Below are positions 11,835-64,000 of a stretch of 64,000 nucleotides of DNA, piece by piece. Within the stretch, counting starts at the first letter, position 1; every line of letters begins with the position of its first letter. The stretch lies in NCBI GenBank assembly GCA_014706295.1, contig JACSVZ010000024.1, positions 4,726,780 through 4,790,779 of the forward strand, read 5' to 3'. Position numbers and translations under genes: made by a program. This stretch comes from Lycocorax pyrrhopterus obiensis (taxonomy: Eukaryota; Chordata; Aves; Passeriformes; Paradisaeidae). The notes below the pieces were generated by a model that was given only the letters and a program-made list of their open reading frames with translations, ran no database searches and was not told the origin of the DNA.

Positions 11835-12120
11835 CTTTCCAGGAAAACTGAGGTTGGAAAAGCCCTCCAGGATCATCAAATCCAACCTGGGACCAATTCT
11901 TGTCCCCAGCCCAGAGCTCTGAGCCAGCCCAGCCCTTCCTTGGGCACCTCCAGGGATGGGAGCTCCAAACCTCCCTGGGCAGTTCCAAGGCCTGACCACC
12001 ATTTCCATGAGGAAATTCCTCCTGGAATTTCCGACCTCCTGATGTCCAACCTGAGTGCAGAACAAAGCTGGCTCCTGGCAGGAACCTCCTCTCCTCCAGC
12101 CATGGCACGGGCTGCGTCCC
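11835..12120 (+). mobile_element. CR1 LINE 3' fragment
   Basis: Starts aggttggaaaagccctccag, then gatcatcaaatccaacc, then the gggcacctccagggatggga block. The same subfamily type recurs at 51.37 kb. Confidence 0.75.
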
Positions 12121-12334
12121 TTCTGAAATATCTCAGAATTATCCAGACGCAGCTTTGAAGCCCAAACCTTTGGTGTGACCTCGGGAACGTCCTGCACTCG
12201 GAGCTCTGATGGGATTTTAGCTGCGTTAGGGTGAAAACTGGGATTATTTCTGTGTTTGTGGCCAGCTCAGTGCTCTGCAGTCACCTTTCTGCCCCGGCTG
12301 CATTTTGCTCTGTGAGAAGTTGTGCCTTTGGGTT

Positions 12335-12604
12335 AAAGAGGTTTTCACTCTAAAACTAAAACTCTAAATTTTCTGAATGCCTGGGAAATATTTGCCTCCA
12401 AGATGAGCTCTTTGCTCTTTTTTTAAAGAGGTTTTTCACTCTAAAACTAAAAATCTGAATTTTATCAATGCCTGGGAAATATTTGCCTCCAAGATGAGCT
12501 CTTTGCTCTTTTTTTAAAGACCTTTTTACCCTAAAACTGAAAATCTAAATTTTCTGAATGCCTGGGAAATACTTGCCTCCGAGATGAGCTCGTTGCTCTT
12601 TTTA
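12335..12604. repeat. Three-copy tandem repeat, about 91-bp unit
   Basis: Units start at about 12335, 12425 and 12516 with aaagaggtttttcactctaa and include gcctgggaaatatttgcctc. Units differ by a few substitutions only. Confidence 0.9.
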
Positions 12605-13758
12605 TATCTAACGTGGATACCCATTGCCTGTGTGTATAAATGTGTGGAATGTCCATGAAATCCAAGAAAAAACTAATCCACAGTGGGCGGGTTTGTGCAT
12701 AAATCACTGCTAAATGAAATAAAAACCCCTCCGAGACACTTTCACCTGTTGGGCTGCTCAGCTGTGACAGTTCCAGAAATGCCTGTGGACCATTGAGTCA
12801 CTTCTCATTAAAGTGAAATTAAACCCGAACAGAGATCCAGGAGAATTCAGCCTGAGATGATTTTGAAACGTTTCAGAGGGGAAGGAAAACAGCAGAAAAA
12901 ATGAGATTATCGGGCCCCCTGGACAGTGGAAATTGGTTTGGCTTTGGCTCCAGTTGAGCTCCATCGCCCCAAATCAACCGAGGATTCGGTTTATGCTCCT
13001 TCAGAGATGAGCTGGGGAAATGCCACATAAAAAATGAAGAATTAAGAACTCCAGTGCGAAAGTTCCTGCAAAAATAAAAACCCAAAAAAAGAGGGATTGG
13101 TTTGATCCCAGCCAGCAGATTTCTCTGGGAGAGGGCAGGAATTAAAGGTGCTGTCGATGACGGAAGTTTTGCTGCTGCTCGGAAACACTTTCACCTTTTG
13201 AGGGAATGCAAGGGAAAAAGAAGGAAAAGGGAAGTGGGGGATAAATTAATGGGATTTCCCTTCCAGCAGCAGCTTCTGGAAGGAGCAGGGACAGGTATCC
13301 CTGGAAGTGGAAGCTTTGGGAGTGATTTCTGCTGTTACCGCATCAGTGGGGTTCTGAGGAAGGAAACAACAAGGGCAGAGGGATGGAGGCCAAAAGTTGC
13401 TCCAGAAGGATTTACCCTTAAACTGCAGCCTGGGATTAAGGCTGAGACTAAGCCCAGATCAGGAGAATTCCTTCATTTCCAGTCCAAGGGTTCTAGCTCA
13501 GCGCTGGTGGCATTTTTTGGACTGGATTGATTTGGAGCAAATCTGTCCGGTTCCGTCCTTCCCATCAGGATCTGGTGCCACTGGATTCCCTGGAGCCTGC
13601 AGGGGGGTGGTGGGAACCTGCCAGCAAGTTTTCCACGCTCCCAGCTGGAAATAGCCTGTCCTTAAGGAAATTCCCGTTCTTTTGGGGGAGATGAGGAGTG
13701 CACTGCTCCTCCTGCAGGAAGGAGCTTGGTTAAATCCGTCCTTGGGGTTAAGATGGGT

Positions 13759-13838
13759 CTTGAAAACATTCCAGTGGGGAATTCCAGTCTTGAAGACGTT
13801 CCAGTGGGGAATTCCAGTCTTAAAGACATTCCAGTGAA
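13759..13838. repeat. 30-bp tandem repeat
   Basis: About 2.7 copies of cttgaaaacattccagtggg plus gaattccagt, starting at 13759, 13789 and 13819. Confidence 0.9.
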
Positions 13839-14554
13839 GGAGGGGACTGGGAAGCCTGGAAGGGGCACATCCTTCCAAGGGAAATCCCTGCCTGCTTGGT
13901 CCCAGAAGTTCCTTTTCCTTGTTCATGGGGTGTTTTTTTTACGGAATTCCCTATAATCAGAGGGTTTACATGTCCCAAACCTGCCGCTCCCCAAGACGTG
14001 GGGCGATTTGGGATCTCTCCCTGCGCTTCCTGAGCCGCTTCCAGGCTCTGGCGCAGAGTTAAGATGCAGGTGTGCTCCTCCCATCCCTCCAGCCTGAAAG
14101 GAGGAACAATAACTGGATCTAATGATTCGTTTTCCTCGTGGAAGTCCATTGTGAGGAGACGTCTCCTGCGACCAGAAAATGAGGTCTAGAGGTGCTTAAG
14201 TCTATTTTGTTTAAGAGAGAGCAGACGAGCTCGAGTAAGATGTTCGGAATTAATGGTACAGCTCTCCTGATAATTTGAGGAGAGGTTTGGATGAAAAGTT
14301 AAAAATACAGGTGAAGTGAATAATAACACACAGGGAGATAAAGAGCTGCTGAGAGGCGTCCCTGAGTTGTACCGAGAGGGAAATGAATCCCGGAATTGGC
14401 AGGATGGTGCAGTGGGATGAAGGATGGGAGGGGAAAGGAGGCTCTGGCTGGGCTGGGGATGGAGCTCAGAGTGAAATTTGGGCTGGGCTCAGTTCTGTGC
14501 CCTCAACAATTCTGGTGAAACCGAGCGTCCGCTGCGCCGAATCCAGTTGTGGAT

Positions 14555-14700
14555 CATGGAATTCCAGAATGGTTTGGGTTGGAAAGGACCTTAAATCCGT
14601 CCAATCCCACCCCATCCATGGGCAGGGACACCTTCCACTATCCCAGGCTGCTCCAAGCCCTGTCCACCCTGTCCTGGAACACTTCCAGAGGTGAGGTGAT
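14555..14700 (+). mobile_element. CR1 LINE 3' fragment
   Basis: Contains gaatggtttgggttggaaag, catgggcagggacacc and gctgctccaagccctgtcca. Confidence 0.8.
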
Positions 14701-14783
14701 CCAGCTGTGTTCTTCTCCTTGGATTTCCTGCTGACTACCAGCCGTGACTCCTCCATCCATGGGAATGCTGCTGGGATCTGCCT

Positions 14784-14828
14784 TCCTCCTCCTCCTCCTC
14801 CTCCTCCTCCTCCTCCTCCTCCTCCTCC
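14784..14828. repeat. (TCC)15 microsatellite
   Basis: Fifteen perfect TCC units; read on either strand it gives the poly-Pro or poly-Arg runs of artefact frames. Likely length-polymorphic. Confidence 0.95.
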
Positions 14829-15923
14829 CAGCCGCTCCAGGGGCTCTCACTTTGGGTTAAACACAGCCAGGGCAGGAAAAAGCAGAGCTGAGCTCCAGGA
14901 AGATGAAATATCAGGGAGATTCACCCAGAATTCATGGTGGAGGCTCCGGGAGGAGCCAAGAGCCTGGCTGATGTCAGGGATTATCAGCAGAGATCCAAGG
15001 GGGTGGCTAAAGAGAAATGAAATTAACAGAGAGGTTAAATTAAATCAACAAAAGCAGTTCGGGGTGAGAAAAAAAGATAAAACATCGCCAGTGATGCCTT
15101 TTGCTTTTATTTGAAGCTGGTGTTTGACTGCACCCCGATTCTGGGCAACTCAAGTTTGTGTTTAAATCCATCCTGTCCACGTATTTCAGTTGAAATAACG
15201 GGATTGCAGCTGGAATTCTTGCCTTTAGCTGTGATCTTTGACTCCTGCACTGGTTTGCAGCATCCACACCAGGAATTCTCACTCTGTTTGGGTCCATTCA
15301 AGAAGAACTAAAGGCCAAATCCATGATTTGATGAATTTCAGGGTGCTTCAAATCCCTATGCAAACATCTCCTCCTGCTCCTCCGGAGCTTCTGCCTCACT
15401 TTGTGACACTTTATTGATTTTTATTTTTTTTTCCCCTTTCCTTTTCTTCCTCTCCGCGTGGAAACAAATGAAAGCAGGAATTGGGTTTGTAAATAGATAA
15501 TGGGACGTGAATGCAGAGTAATCAGTGCCATCCATGGACAGCCATACTGATTGTGCCAGGGGAGGCAATGGGATAAATATTTCATGCCTGCATTCGGTGG
15601 GAAGTGCGAGAGCAAGGGAAGGAATAAAGAAAAGAGTTGAGAAGGCCACACTTCAGTGCTTTCTCTCAGAAAAGAGGGGTTTTGATGGCGTTAACCCCGC
15701 TGTGTTCTGCGCAGAGGAATTGTGTTTAATGTGGAGGTTTCGGTGCCACTCAAGGGAAAAATATCCCGGGTTAAAAATGCTGCTGGAAAGGGTTTGGGAT
15801 AAAATCAGTGGTTTGAGATGAAGTTTTTTCCTCAGGCTGAGCAGAGCTCAGGTGGGGCTTGGGGACAGGGTGGTGACAGCAAAGGAAAACACGAAAATAA
15901 AGAGGAAAATCCTGAAATCCTGC

Positions 15924-15995
15924 TGGTCGTGGAATCATTGGAAAAGACCTCCAAGGCCATCAAATCCCACCAAATCCCACCATGCCCAGGAAAGC
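15924..15995 (+). mobile_element. Short CR1 LINE 3' fragment
   Basis: gtggaatcattggaaaagac followed by ctccaaggccatcaaatccc, the second CR1 end type seen in this window. Confidence 0.6.
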
Positions 15996-16484
15996 ACAAG
16001 GGTGTTTGTGAGGGAGCGGGAGGGACGGACCCACAGCTCCTGCCAGGGCAGGAGTGGCTTTGGGAGCACCCTGGGAGGCACAGCAGGATTTCCGTGTGCC
16101 ATTGGTGTCCTGGGGGCATGGCTGGCTGGTTTTCATGGAAGTTTGGGTGGTCAGAGAGGGAAATAAATCCAGGAGTGGGCACAGCAGGAGGGATCTGGGC
16201 ATGGAAAGCTCCTGGCGTGCTCCTGTTTCTCTCTGCCACAAAGAACCACTGGGTAAAAACCTGAAATCTGTTCCTCCACCACGAGCTTGAATTGCAGGAG
16301 ATAAATTGGGCTCAGACATCCAGAAAAAAACCCCGTATTTTTAAATTTTCACTGCCACTCAGGGGTTTTTGATGCTCTTCAGGCAGTTCCAAGAGTTCCT
16401 GCATTTCCTGAGCGTTGATTTCTCTGTGCTGGGTGTCTCATGTTGAAGCCACTTGACATTTGATCAGATTTATCTCAGTATTAA

Positions 16485-16630
16485 GTGATTGCCCATCCCT
16501 GGAAGTGCCCAAGGCCAGGTCGGATGGGGCTTGGAGCACCCTGGGACAGCGGAAGGTGTCCCTGCCCATGGCACTGGATGAGCTTTAAGGTCCCTCCCAA
16601 CCCAACCCATTCCATGATTCTGGGATGATT
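16485..16630 (-). mobile_element. CR1 LINE 3' fragment, antisense
   Basis: Complement of the common block: gcttggagcaccctgggaca, then gtccctgcccatgg, then ccaacccaacccattccatg. Confidence 0.8.
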
Positions 16631-17869
16631 TTCCATGTCCTGGTGATGGCAGCAAGGGGGACATGGGCAGAGGCTGGAAGAGGTTCTCAGGTTTAATGGG
16701 CATTAAATCAGTTCAGAGAAAAAGGAGGAGTCTGGAATACTGAGGAGCACGGTGGCAGAGGGCTGGGAGAAAGGGATTTTATTTCCCGGTCAGAAACTCA
16801 ATTACGGATGGGGTTAACGGGGAGTGCTGGGAATTCCGAGCACATCCTGCGGTGCAGAGAGTGCTGGGAAGGTGGAGGCGACTCGGAGCTCCCTTTGACC
16901 ATCCCTGGGTGTTTCCAGGTCTGACGGGATTCCCGTGTTCTCCTGGAGGCGGGGTTGGGCTCGTCGGGAAGGCTCCTGTGGCTCTGAGGGGTTGGTGGTG
17001 CACAGCCGGTGTCCTGCGTGTCCCCAGAGCCGCTGTCACCCTGCCCAGGGCCTGTGGGACCCGCCTGCCCTGTCCCCAAGCCCCTGCTTGGAAATTTGGG
17101 ATGATTCCCTGCTTTCCTGGTTCTCCTCCCAGCTGAGCATCCTTCCCATTCCCTCTGGGATCCCTCCACAGCAGCCAGGGCATTTGCATGGCAAGGCCGT
17201 GCAGCTGTAATTAAATATTCCGTTATCAATTAACTATTAATGCCCTCTAATGATTATTTTAAACCTGTGGGAGCCTCCTGGGGAAAAGCTGCAGGTGGGC
17301 ACAGAGTTTTCCATGGAATGCTGAGCTCCAACCGTGGCATTTCTTATCCAGAGCATTTTAACCCCTTTTCCCACCCAGTCTGGGTGGGAAAACTTCCATC
17401 CTTTTAGGGGATGGAATCCTTCATCCTGCAGTTCTCCTGCTGGATTTCAGATGGGAAAGGGGAGAGAAAAGGGGGTTTTGGAGGGAACAGAGGGGTGTGT
17501 GAGAGTCTGACAGGCTGTGCCTGGAAACGAGGAGCTGATGGGGATTTCTTGGCTGATTTCATCCTTTCCAAAAGCTGTCGATGTCTTGAGCAAGTGGCAC
17601 GTGGAGCTGAGGAAAATTCCCGTGCAGGAAAGTCAGGGAAAGGTTTTCCTTCTCCCTAAACCTTCTGTGGGTGCAGAGCACCGGGGCTGTGATGGATTTT
17701 TTGTCCCCTCTCCTGGCTTTGCCTTCAGGAATTTTTCCTGCTGTTGCAAAGGCGGCAGGAAGTGCCATCCATTCATGTTTTCCTATTGATTTTCCAAGTG
17801 TTCATTCACTGGGCTGATGGAATTTGAACAGTTCAAGCAGTTGGGATCCTTGGAAGTTCGTGGTGGGAT

Positions 17870-17995
17870 GGGTCTGGAAGGTCAGTCCTGGAAGGGGGAC
17901 TTGAGGGGGCTCAGCCTGGACAAAAGGAGGCGCAGGAGGGCCTGGATTTGATGATCCTGGAGGTCTTTTCCAACCTTAATGATTCCATGAGCCTG
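17870..17995 (-). mobile_element. CR1 LINE 3' fragment, antisense
   Basis: Contains gaggtcttttccaaccttaa and tgattccatga, the complement of a CR1 terminus; the left boundary is approximate. Confidence 0.65.
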
Positions 17996-18908
17996 TGGAG
18001 GTGAAGCGCCTGTGTCAGTGGATTCCCAGTCCTCAGGCTGCTGAATCCACCCTTCAAGGATGTGCTGAGTGAAAACAGAAATAGGGAGAGGGGACAGGGG
18101 AAGCTGAGCCTCGTCCAGGCAGGTGCGGTTTATTGTTGTCTCATTTTTATCTCAGGCCGTTGAATTGCAGCTGTGAAAGGGAAATTTGGCTCTGCACAGC
18201 CAAAGATTATGTACGAGGAGTTTGGCTGCTGATGCAGAATGAGCAGTGACCAGGCCCTTGGGGGGTGGGGGTATTAAGTTTAAGGGTGTTGTCATAACAA
18301 CCAGCCAGGGGAACTTCCTCAGCACTGGTATGAGGCATCCCATGTTTGATCTCGGCCCCAAATCTGTTGGTTTGAACTCGGTTGTATGAGAGAGAGTTTC
18401 CAATTCAATCGGTTCAGCCGCCTCAGAGTCACTCAAGGATGGCAAAAAGCCACAGAGAATCCAGTTCTGCCCCACCTCGCCTCCCTGGGAGAGCTGGGAG
18501 CGGGGATGGAGATAACCGACGGAGAAATGGTTGGGAACAACCCTAAAGCCCAGTTTTAAAATGTTCCAGTCACGCTCAGAGCGCTGCAGGATCCAGGCAC
18601 GGGATAATCCAGCCTTTGGATCGTACTGTAGGTGGCAGAGATGCGTTAGTTATGCAGCCTAATCACCCTGCAGCTCATTAACGGGCCACGAGCACCTCTG
18701 CATTAATTAATGCTGCCAATTCCAGCCTGGATCCCGCTTGGAGGAGCTCGGGTCACCTCTGGAGGCGCTGGGTGACTGAAGGGCTCTTCAGATGCTCCAT
18801 GGGCTGTGAGATCTGCTGCTAAAAAATGTTTGATAATCAAATCTGAATTATCCTCTGCATGGAAGAGATTCCCAGGATCCTTTTGCCTTCACCTAAAAAA
18901 CCAGAGGT

Positions 18909-19020
18909 GTTGGAATGCCAAGAGTGGGCGTTGGAATGCCAAGAGTGGGTCTTGGAATGCCAAGAATTGGTCTTGCAATGCCAGTAAAAGGTGTTGGAAT
19001 GCCAAGAATGGGTCTTGGAA
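18909..19020. repeat. 21-bp tandem repeat
   Basis: About five copies of ttggaatgccaagagtgggt with small changes, including one degenerate unit (ttgcaatgccagtaaaaggtg). Confidence 0.9.
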
Positions 19021-19689
19021 TGGAAGTAATTAATTAAGTGATAGCTGGGGATTAAAATAATCAACTTTCATGAACAGGAACAAGGTTCCCTGAGAGCTTT
19101 GCTCTGTCCCCACCACGGTGAATGTCACCACTGGGGACCTCAGTCCAAGTGCTGTGACTTGGGAAAAATGTTGTGTTCCAGTCTAAAACTTGGCTTGGGA
19201 TAAAACTCAGCCAGGAATTGTGAGTTGGAGTTTAATGAAGCAAAGAGCCTCATATTTTAAAAGGAAATAAAATGATAAAGAGTTTTGAAGGGCTGTTGCT
19301 GGGCTCTGGAGCTTCCCACCTTGGTGGCTGGCTGGAATCTTCCTCAGGTCGGGATAGGTCATAAATAAAACCAAAATTAAAGAGGTTTTTTGCCATCCTT
19401 TGCCTTCCTGGGTTAAACAGAGATTTTTGTCGTGGGTTAAGCAAATGTGAAGAAGGGAACTGAATAAGCTTGGGAGTGTTCTTTGCCTTAGGAAAAAGGA
19501 ATGGAAACGCCTGCAGTGACAAACATGGAGCTCTCAGATGGGAATCCCAGCAGGAATGAGAGGCTGGAAGCACCATGGGGTGGGCGGTGCTCTCCTTGGG
19601 GGTGGGGTGCCCACGGAGGAGTTCCCGAGTTCCTGGTGGAGGAGGGCAGCCCGGAGAGCCGGGTTTGGGGCGTCCCTCCGGGGTGCTGA

Positions 19690-60447
<40,758 letters not shown>

Positions 60448-61975
60448 TGAGCCAGCAGCTCCAGAGCAGCGCCCCGTGTCCTCGGAGGGGACCCCGTGGC
60501 GGTGGCACCTGCCCGGTGGCACCTTCAGCCAGCTCGGGGAGAGGTTTTGGCTCTCCCTGCTGTGCCCTGAGGGAAAATCCATCCATCCTGTCTGTGCCAC
60601 GGCCAAATCCGTGATTTAAACCTGGCTTTCAGTTTTTTCCCCCATGATCTGACACTCTCCGGGCTCCCTGCTGCTGCCGGGCCTCAGTTTTGCGTTTGCC
60701 GCCTGAGGTGCCAGCAGGAGTTGGGATGTTCTGCTCTCCGTGGTGGCTCGGGGTCACATTTTGGGGTGTAAATGGGAGTTACTGCACAGTCCCCATGGGG
60801 TTTCAGTGCTCTCGGTGTCCTTTGGAGATGTGTCGGGCAATTTGCTTTATTGCCCTGACAGGACCTTCCTGCAGGGACAACGCTGGGTTCGGACACTGCC
60901 CAAACTCCCAGCAGGAGCTCAGTTTGCCCCAGTTGGTGGTAACCTCACTCTTCTTTTTATTTCCTCTCTTCTTTGTTGGCTCTGTTAAAATCTGGGCCTC
61001 GGAGCAGGGTCTGTGTCTGAAAAAAAACAGGAGAGGAAAATCCAGTTGAGGGAAGGGAGAATGGAGAGGGAGAAAGCAGAAATGCCGTTTTTAGAGGTGT
61101 TGATTCGCTGTGCAAGGTGCAAACTGGGTTAGGTTCCAGCGGAAATGTGATGAGGATGGAGCTGGGGAGGGGAAAATGGATCCTGCAGAGCCTGGAGGAG
61201 CTGGGAGAGAACTGGGGATCATGGAGAAGGGGGGAAATAATTTGAAGTCAGTTCCTTTCTTTCCAAACACTGGTTTAAGCTCTGAGAAATGCCTGGGGAA
61301 AGGAAGCAATTCCTCAGTGAGTCCTGCCTTTCCCAGCTGCCATCCCTCCCTTCCTGTTGGGTTTTTTCTCTGTGAGGAAACCAGCTGGAGGTGCTGCTGA
61401 GGGAATGGGAGTTTTCCCTGATTGTCTGGGAAGTGTTAGACTGGTTCTGCGCTGGCTTTTTCCTTTGGATTTCCCGGAATTTCAGGTGGCTTTGAACAAC
61501 TCGGTGCTGTGGTTGAGGCTCGTGCTGAGAGTTCGGAGTGAGAGTAAAACTGTGGTGCCCAGGATGAAAGAACTGAGTCATAGTAGTAGAAAAAGGAGAG
61601 TTTTTGGTAAAATAGGATTATTTTTTGTAGGTAGATATTGATCAAATCAAGCCCCATCCATGCAAAGCACAACAGGAATCTTTCAGTTCCAATCATTCCG
61701 GTGTGGTCTGTTCTCTGTGGCTCTTGGGATATTTATGGATCAACAAGGCAGTGGGAAAAGTATCTCACAGCCCCCTCTGGACCTTCACTCCTGATTTATT
61801 GTGAACGGGAGCTGGAGCAGGAGAGGTCACAGGACCAAACGGGTCTGAAATCCGGGTGGGAAATGTTTGGAGCCCGTTAAATGCGAGGCGGGGAAATGCG
61901 GGAGCCTGGTCTGTGTGCTGCTGGTGGGATTGGGGGCACGGTCCAGTGCTTGGGGTGGTGGCCACGGGGGTGGGA

Positions 61976-62852
61976 CAGGGGCAGCTGGAGGTGGAGCAGG
62001 GGTTTGGGAGCAGGGGTTGTGGAGAAGGGATTGGGGAGCAAGGTTTGGGAGCAGGAGTTGGGGAGCAGGGGTTTGAGGAGCTGAGATTTGGGAGCAGGAG
62101 ATGGGGAACAGGGATTTGGGAACAGGGGTTTGGGAGCAGGAGGTGGGGAGAAGGGCTTGGGGAGGTGGGATTTGGGAGCTGGGATTTGGGGAGGTGGGAT
62201 TTGGGAGCAGGAGTTGGGGAGCTGGGATTTGGGAGCAGGGATTGGGGAGCAGGGATTTGGGGAGCAGGGATTTGGGGAGCAGGGATTTGGGAGCAGGAGT
62301 TGGGGAACTGGGATTTGGGAGCAGGGGTTGGGGAGCAGGAGTTTGGGAGCAGGAGCTGTGGATCTGGGATTTGGGAGCAGGGGCTGGGGAGCAGGGATTG
62401 GGGAGCAGGGATTGGGGAGCAGGGATTTGGGAGCAGGAGTTGGGGAACAGGAGTTTGGGGAGCAGGGATTTGGGAGCAGGAGTTGCGGAGCTGGTATTTG
62501 GGGAGGTGGGATTTGGGAGCAGGGGTTTGGGGAGCAGGAGTTGGGGAGCAGGGATTTGGGAGCAGGAGTTGTGGTTCTGGGATTTGGGAGCAGGGGCTGG
62601 GGAACAGGAGTTTGGGGAGGTGGGATTTGGGAGCAGGGGTTTAGGGAGCAGGAGTTTGGGAGGAGGGATTGGGGAGCTGGGATTTGGGGAGCTGGGATTT
62701 GGGAGGAGGAGTTGCGGAACAGGGATTTGGGAGCAGGGATTGGGAAGCAGGGGTTGGGGAGCAGGGATTTGGGAGCAGGGGTTGTGGATCTGGGATTTGG
62801 GAGCAGGGGCTGGGGAGCAGGGATTTGGGAGCAGGAGTCTGTTCCTGTGGGA
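61976..62852. repeat. G-rich minisatellite (ggagcagggatttggggagc type)
   Basis: About 875 bp of imperfect 13-29-bp units, with runs of three or four G separated by short loops on the + strand. Frames of 376-406 codons on either strand are artefacts. Confidence 0.94.
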
Positions 62853-63262
62853 TTTGGGTGTCTGAATGTTTGGTTCTGTGCTTTGTGTGCGGCTGGGGTT
62901 TTGTTCCTGCGCATTTTGGGTGTCTGGGTGTTTATTTCTGTACAATTTAGGTGTCTGGGTGTCTGTTCCTGTGGGATTTGGGTGTTTGGGTGTCTGTTCC
63001 TGCGCATTTTGGGTGTTAGGGTGTCTGTTCCTGCGCATTTTGGGTGTCTGGGTGTTTATTTCTGTTCAATTCAGGTGTCTCGGTGTCTGTTCCTGTCTCC
63101 TGTGCCTGTCTGGCTGTTTGTCCCTGCACAGCCTGGGTGTCTGGCTGTTTGTTTCTGTGCAATTCGGGTGTCTGGGTGGCTGTTGCTGTTAATTTGGATG
63201 TCTGAGTGTCTGTTCCCGTGCCCTGTGTGTGTGTGGGTGTTGATTTCTGTTCAGTGGCGGTG
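62853..63262. repeat. Minisatellite of ttgggtgtctgggtgt type, about 40-bp units
   Basis: About ten units such as tgtctgttcctgcgcatttt plus gggtgtctgggtgtttatttc. It follows the G-rich array with no gap but has an unrelated unit. Confidence 0.93.
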
Positions 63263-63615
63263 GCTGGGTGGCTGTTCCTGGGAGTGTCTGCCTGTAGGTG
63301 ATGGCTGAACTTCTTCTCCCTGTTCTCCACCGTCCTGCACCCCTCGAATCAGCTCCGTAGTTCCGTTGTTGTCGTTAAAAATGGCATTTCCAGGGTTGGG
63401 GAACGTGGTGTGTGTCACAGGCAGGGGCAGCTCCGCACCCAGGACACCCCAGAACTCGATTTTGTCCAGAGTTTGTTCCCTTTTCTCAGCAAAACGGGCT
63501 CAGGAGGGGCCATTGGAGAAATACCCCTGAAGGAAAAACCCTTCACAGGAATTTTGTGCTCTGGTGCTGGGGACTCTGAGGGATGGAATATTCCAGCTGA
63601 AGCTCCCTGTGGCTC

Positions 63616-63825
63616 AGGAGATTATTCAGTTTATAAATGCCCAGTTTATAAATTGAGGAGATTATTCAGTTTATAAATGCCCGGTTTATAAACCGAGGAG
63701 ATTATTCAGTTTATAAATGCCCAGTTTATAAATTGAGGAGATTATTCAGTTTATAAATGCCCAGTTTATAAATTATTCAGTTTATAAACCCAGTTTATAA
63801 ATTGAGGAGATTATTCAGTTTATAA
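63616..63825. repeat. 40-bp AT-rich tandem repeat
   Basis: Units from 63616, 63656, 63696 and 63736: aggagattattcagtttata plus aatgcccagtttataaattg. Two shortened units follow. Confidence 0.94.
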
Positions 63826-64000
63826 ATTCAGCCCCGTAATTCCAGCTCTGGAGTTGCTCTCACTGTGCTGACACCGAGGATGGAGGATGTGGTGGGGGAG
63901 AGGGACATTCCAGGGCTGCCAAAACCTCCCAATCCAGGGTGGGAATCGCTGTTCAAACACCCTCGTGTGGAGTAGGGAAAAAACCCCTCATTATCTGATT

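Noticed and set aside
61827..63308. Frames of 376-406 codons on both strands
   Set aside because: Low-complexity products of the G-rich and TGTCTG arrays, open on both strands at once; no domain or codon bias of a gene.

Overview
This window looks like bird nuclear DNA, probably passerine. It has GT-AG introns, at least twenty copies of the 3' part of the avian CR1 LINE, LTR fragments, and an unusually dense set of unrelated minisatellites. I see no bacterial or phage genes, no CRISPR array, and no tRNA or rRNA gene. The only gene I can support is an internal piece of a CUB and Sushi multiple domains gene on the + strand. Eight exons join in one reading frame (926 nt, about 308 residues) and fit CSMD2 better than CSMD1 or CSMD3. 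That choice rests on remembered family sequence; no alignment was run. Both gene ends lie outside the window.

Gene layout: bases 1-19712 are intron upstream of the first exon seen. Exon A (19713-19825) ends a CUB domain. Exon B (27347-27424) is a 26-codon linker. Exons C and D (33844-33931, 34998-35122) make one Sushi domain. Exons E, F and G (37790-37911, 45589-45692, 49212-49324) make the next CUB. Exon H (60260-60442) is a whole Sushi domain in one exon. Bases 60443-64000 are the start of the next intron. Every module is bounded by phase 1 introns, so each can be lost or duplicated without breaking the frame. The protein is expected to be a very large type I membrane protein whose extracellular modules, like those of CSMD1, may act in complement control and synapse biology.

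Repeat layout: 0-5 kb holds an LTR-like repeat pair, a 256-bp inverted duplication and a CR1 interrupted by a minisatellite. Bases 5-19.7 kb are mostly single-copy intron with CR1 fragments and two candidate GATA-rich regulatory stretches (one at 3.4 kb, one at 11.3 kb). From 19.8 kb on, almost every intron carries at least one tandem array, with units from 4 to about 380 bp. Several arrays touch splice sites: GGAT repeats start within 10 bp of the exon A donor, a G-quadruplex-prone array ends about 90 bp before exon E, and a 1.2-kb pyrimidine-rich array runs directly into the exon H acceptor, which appears to be its last unit. A complete solo LTR with TG...CA ends and a 5-bp target duplication sits at 38945-39553.

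The most interesting structure is two pairs of near-identical direct repeats that flank whole in-frame modules. One 103-bp pair brackets exon B. One 189-bp pair brackets the Sushi exons C and D. Recombination between either pair would delete exactly one module in frame. I found no evidence for a new enzyme, defence or RNA system here.
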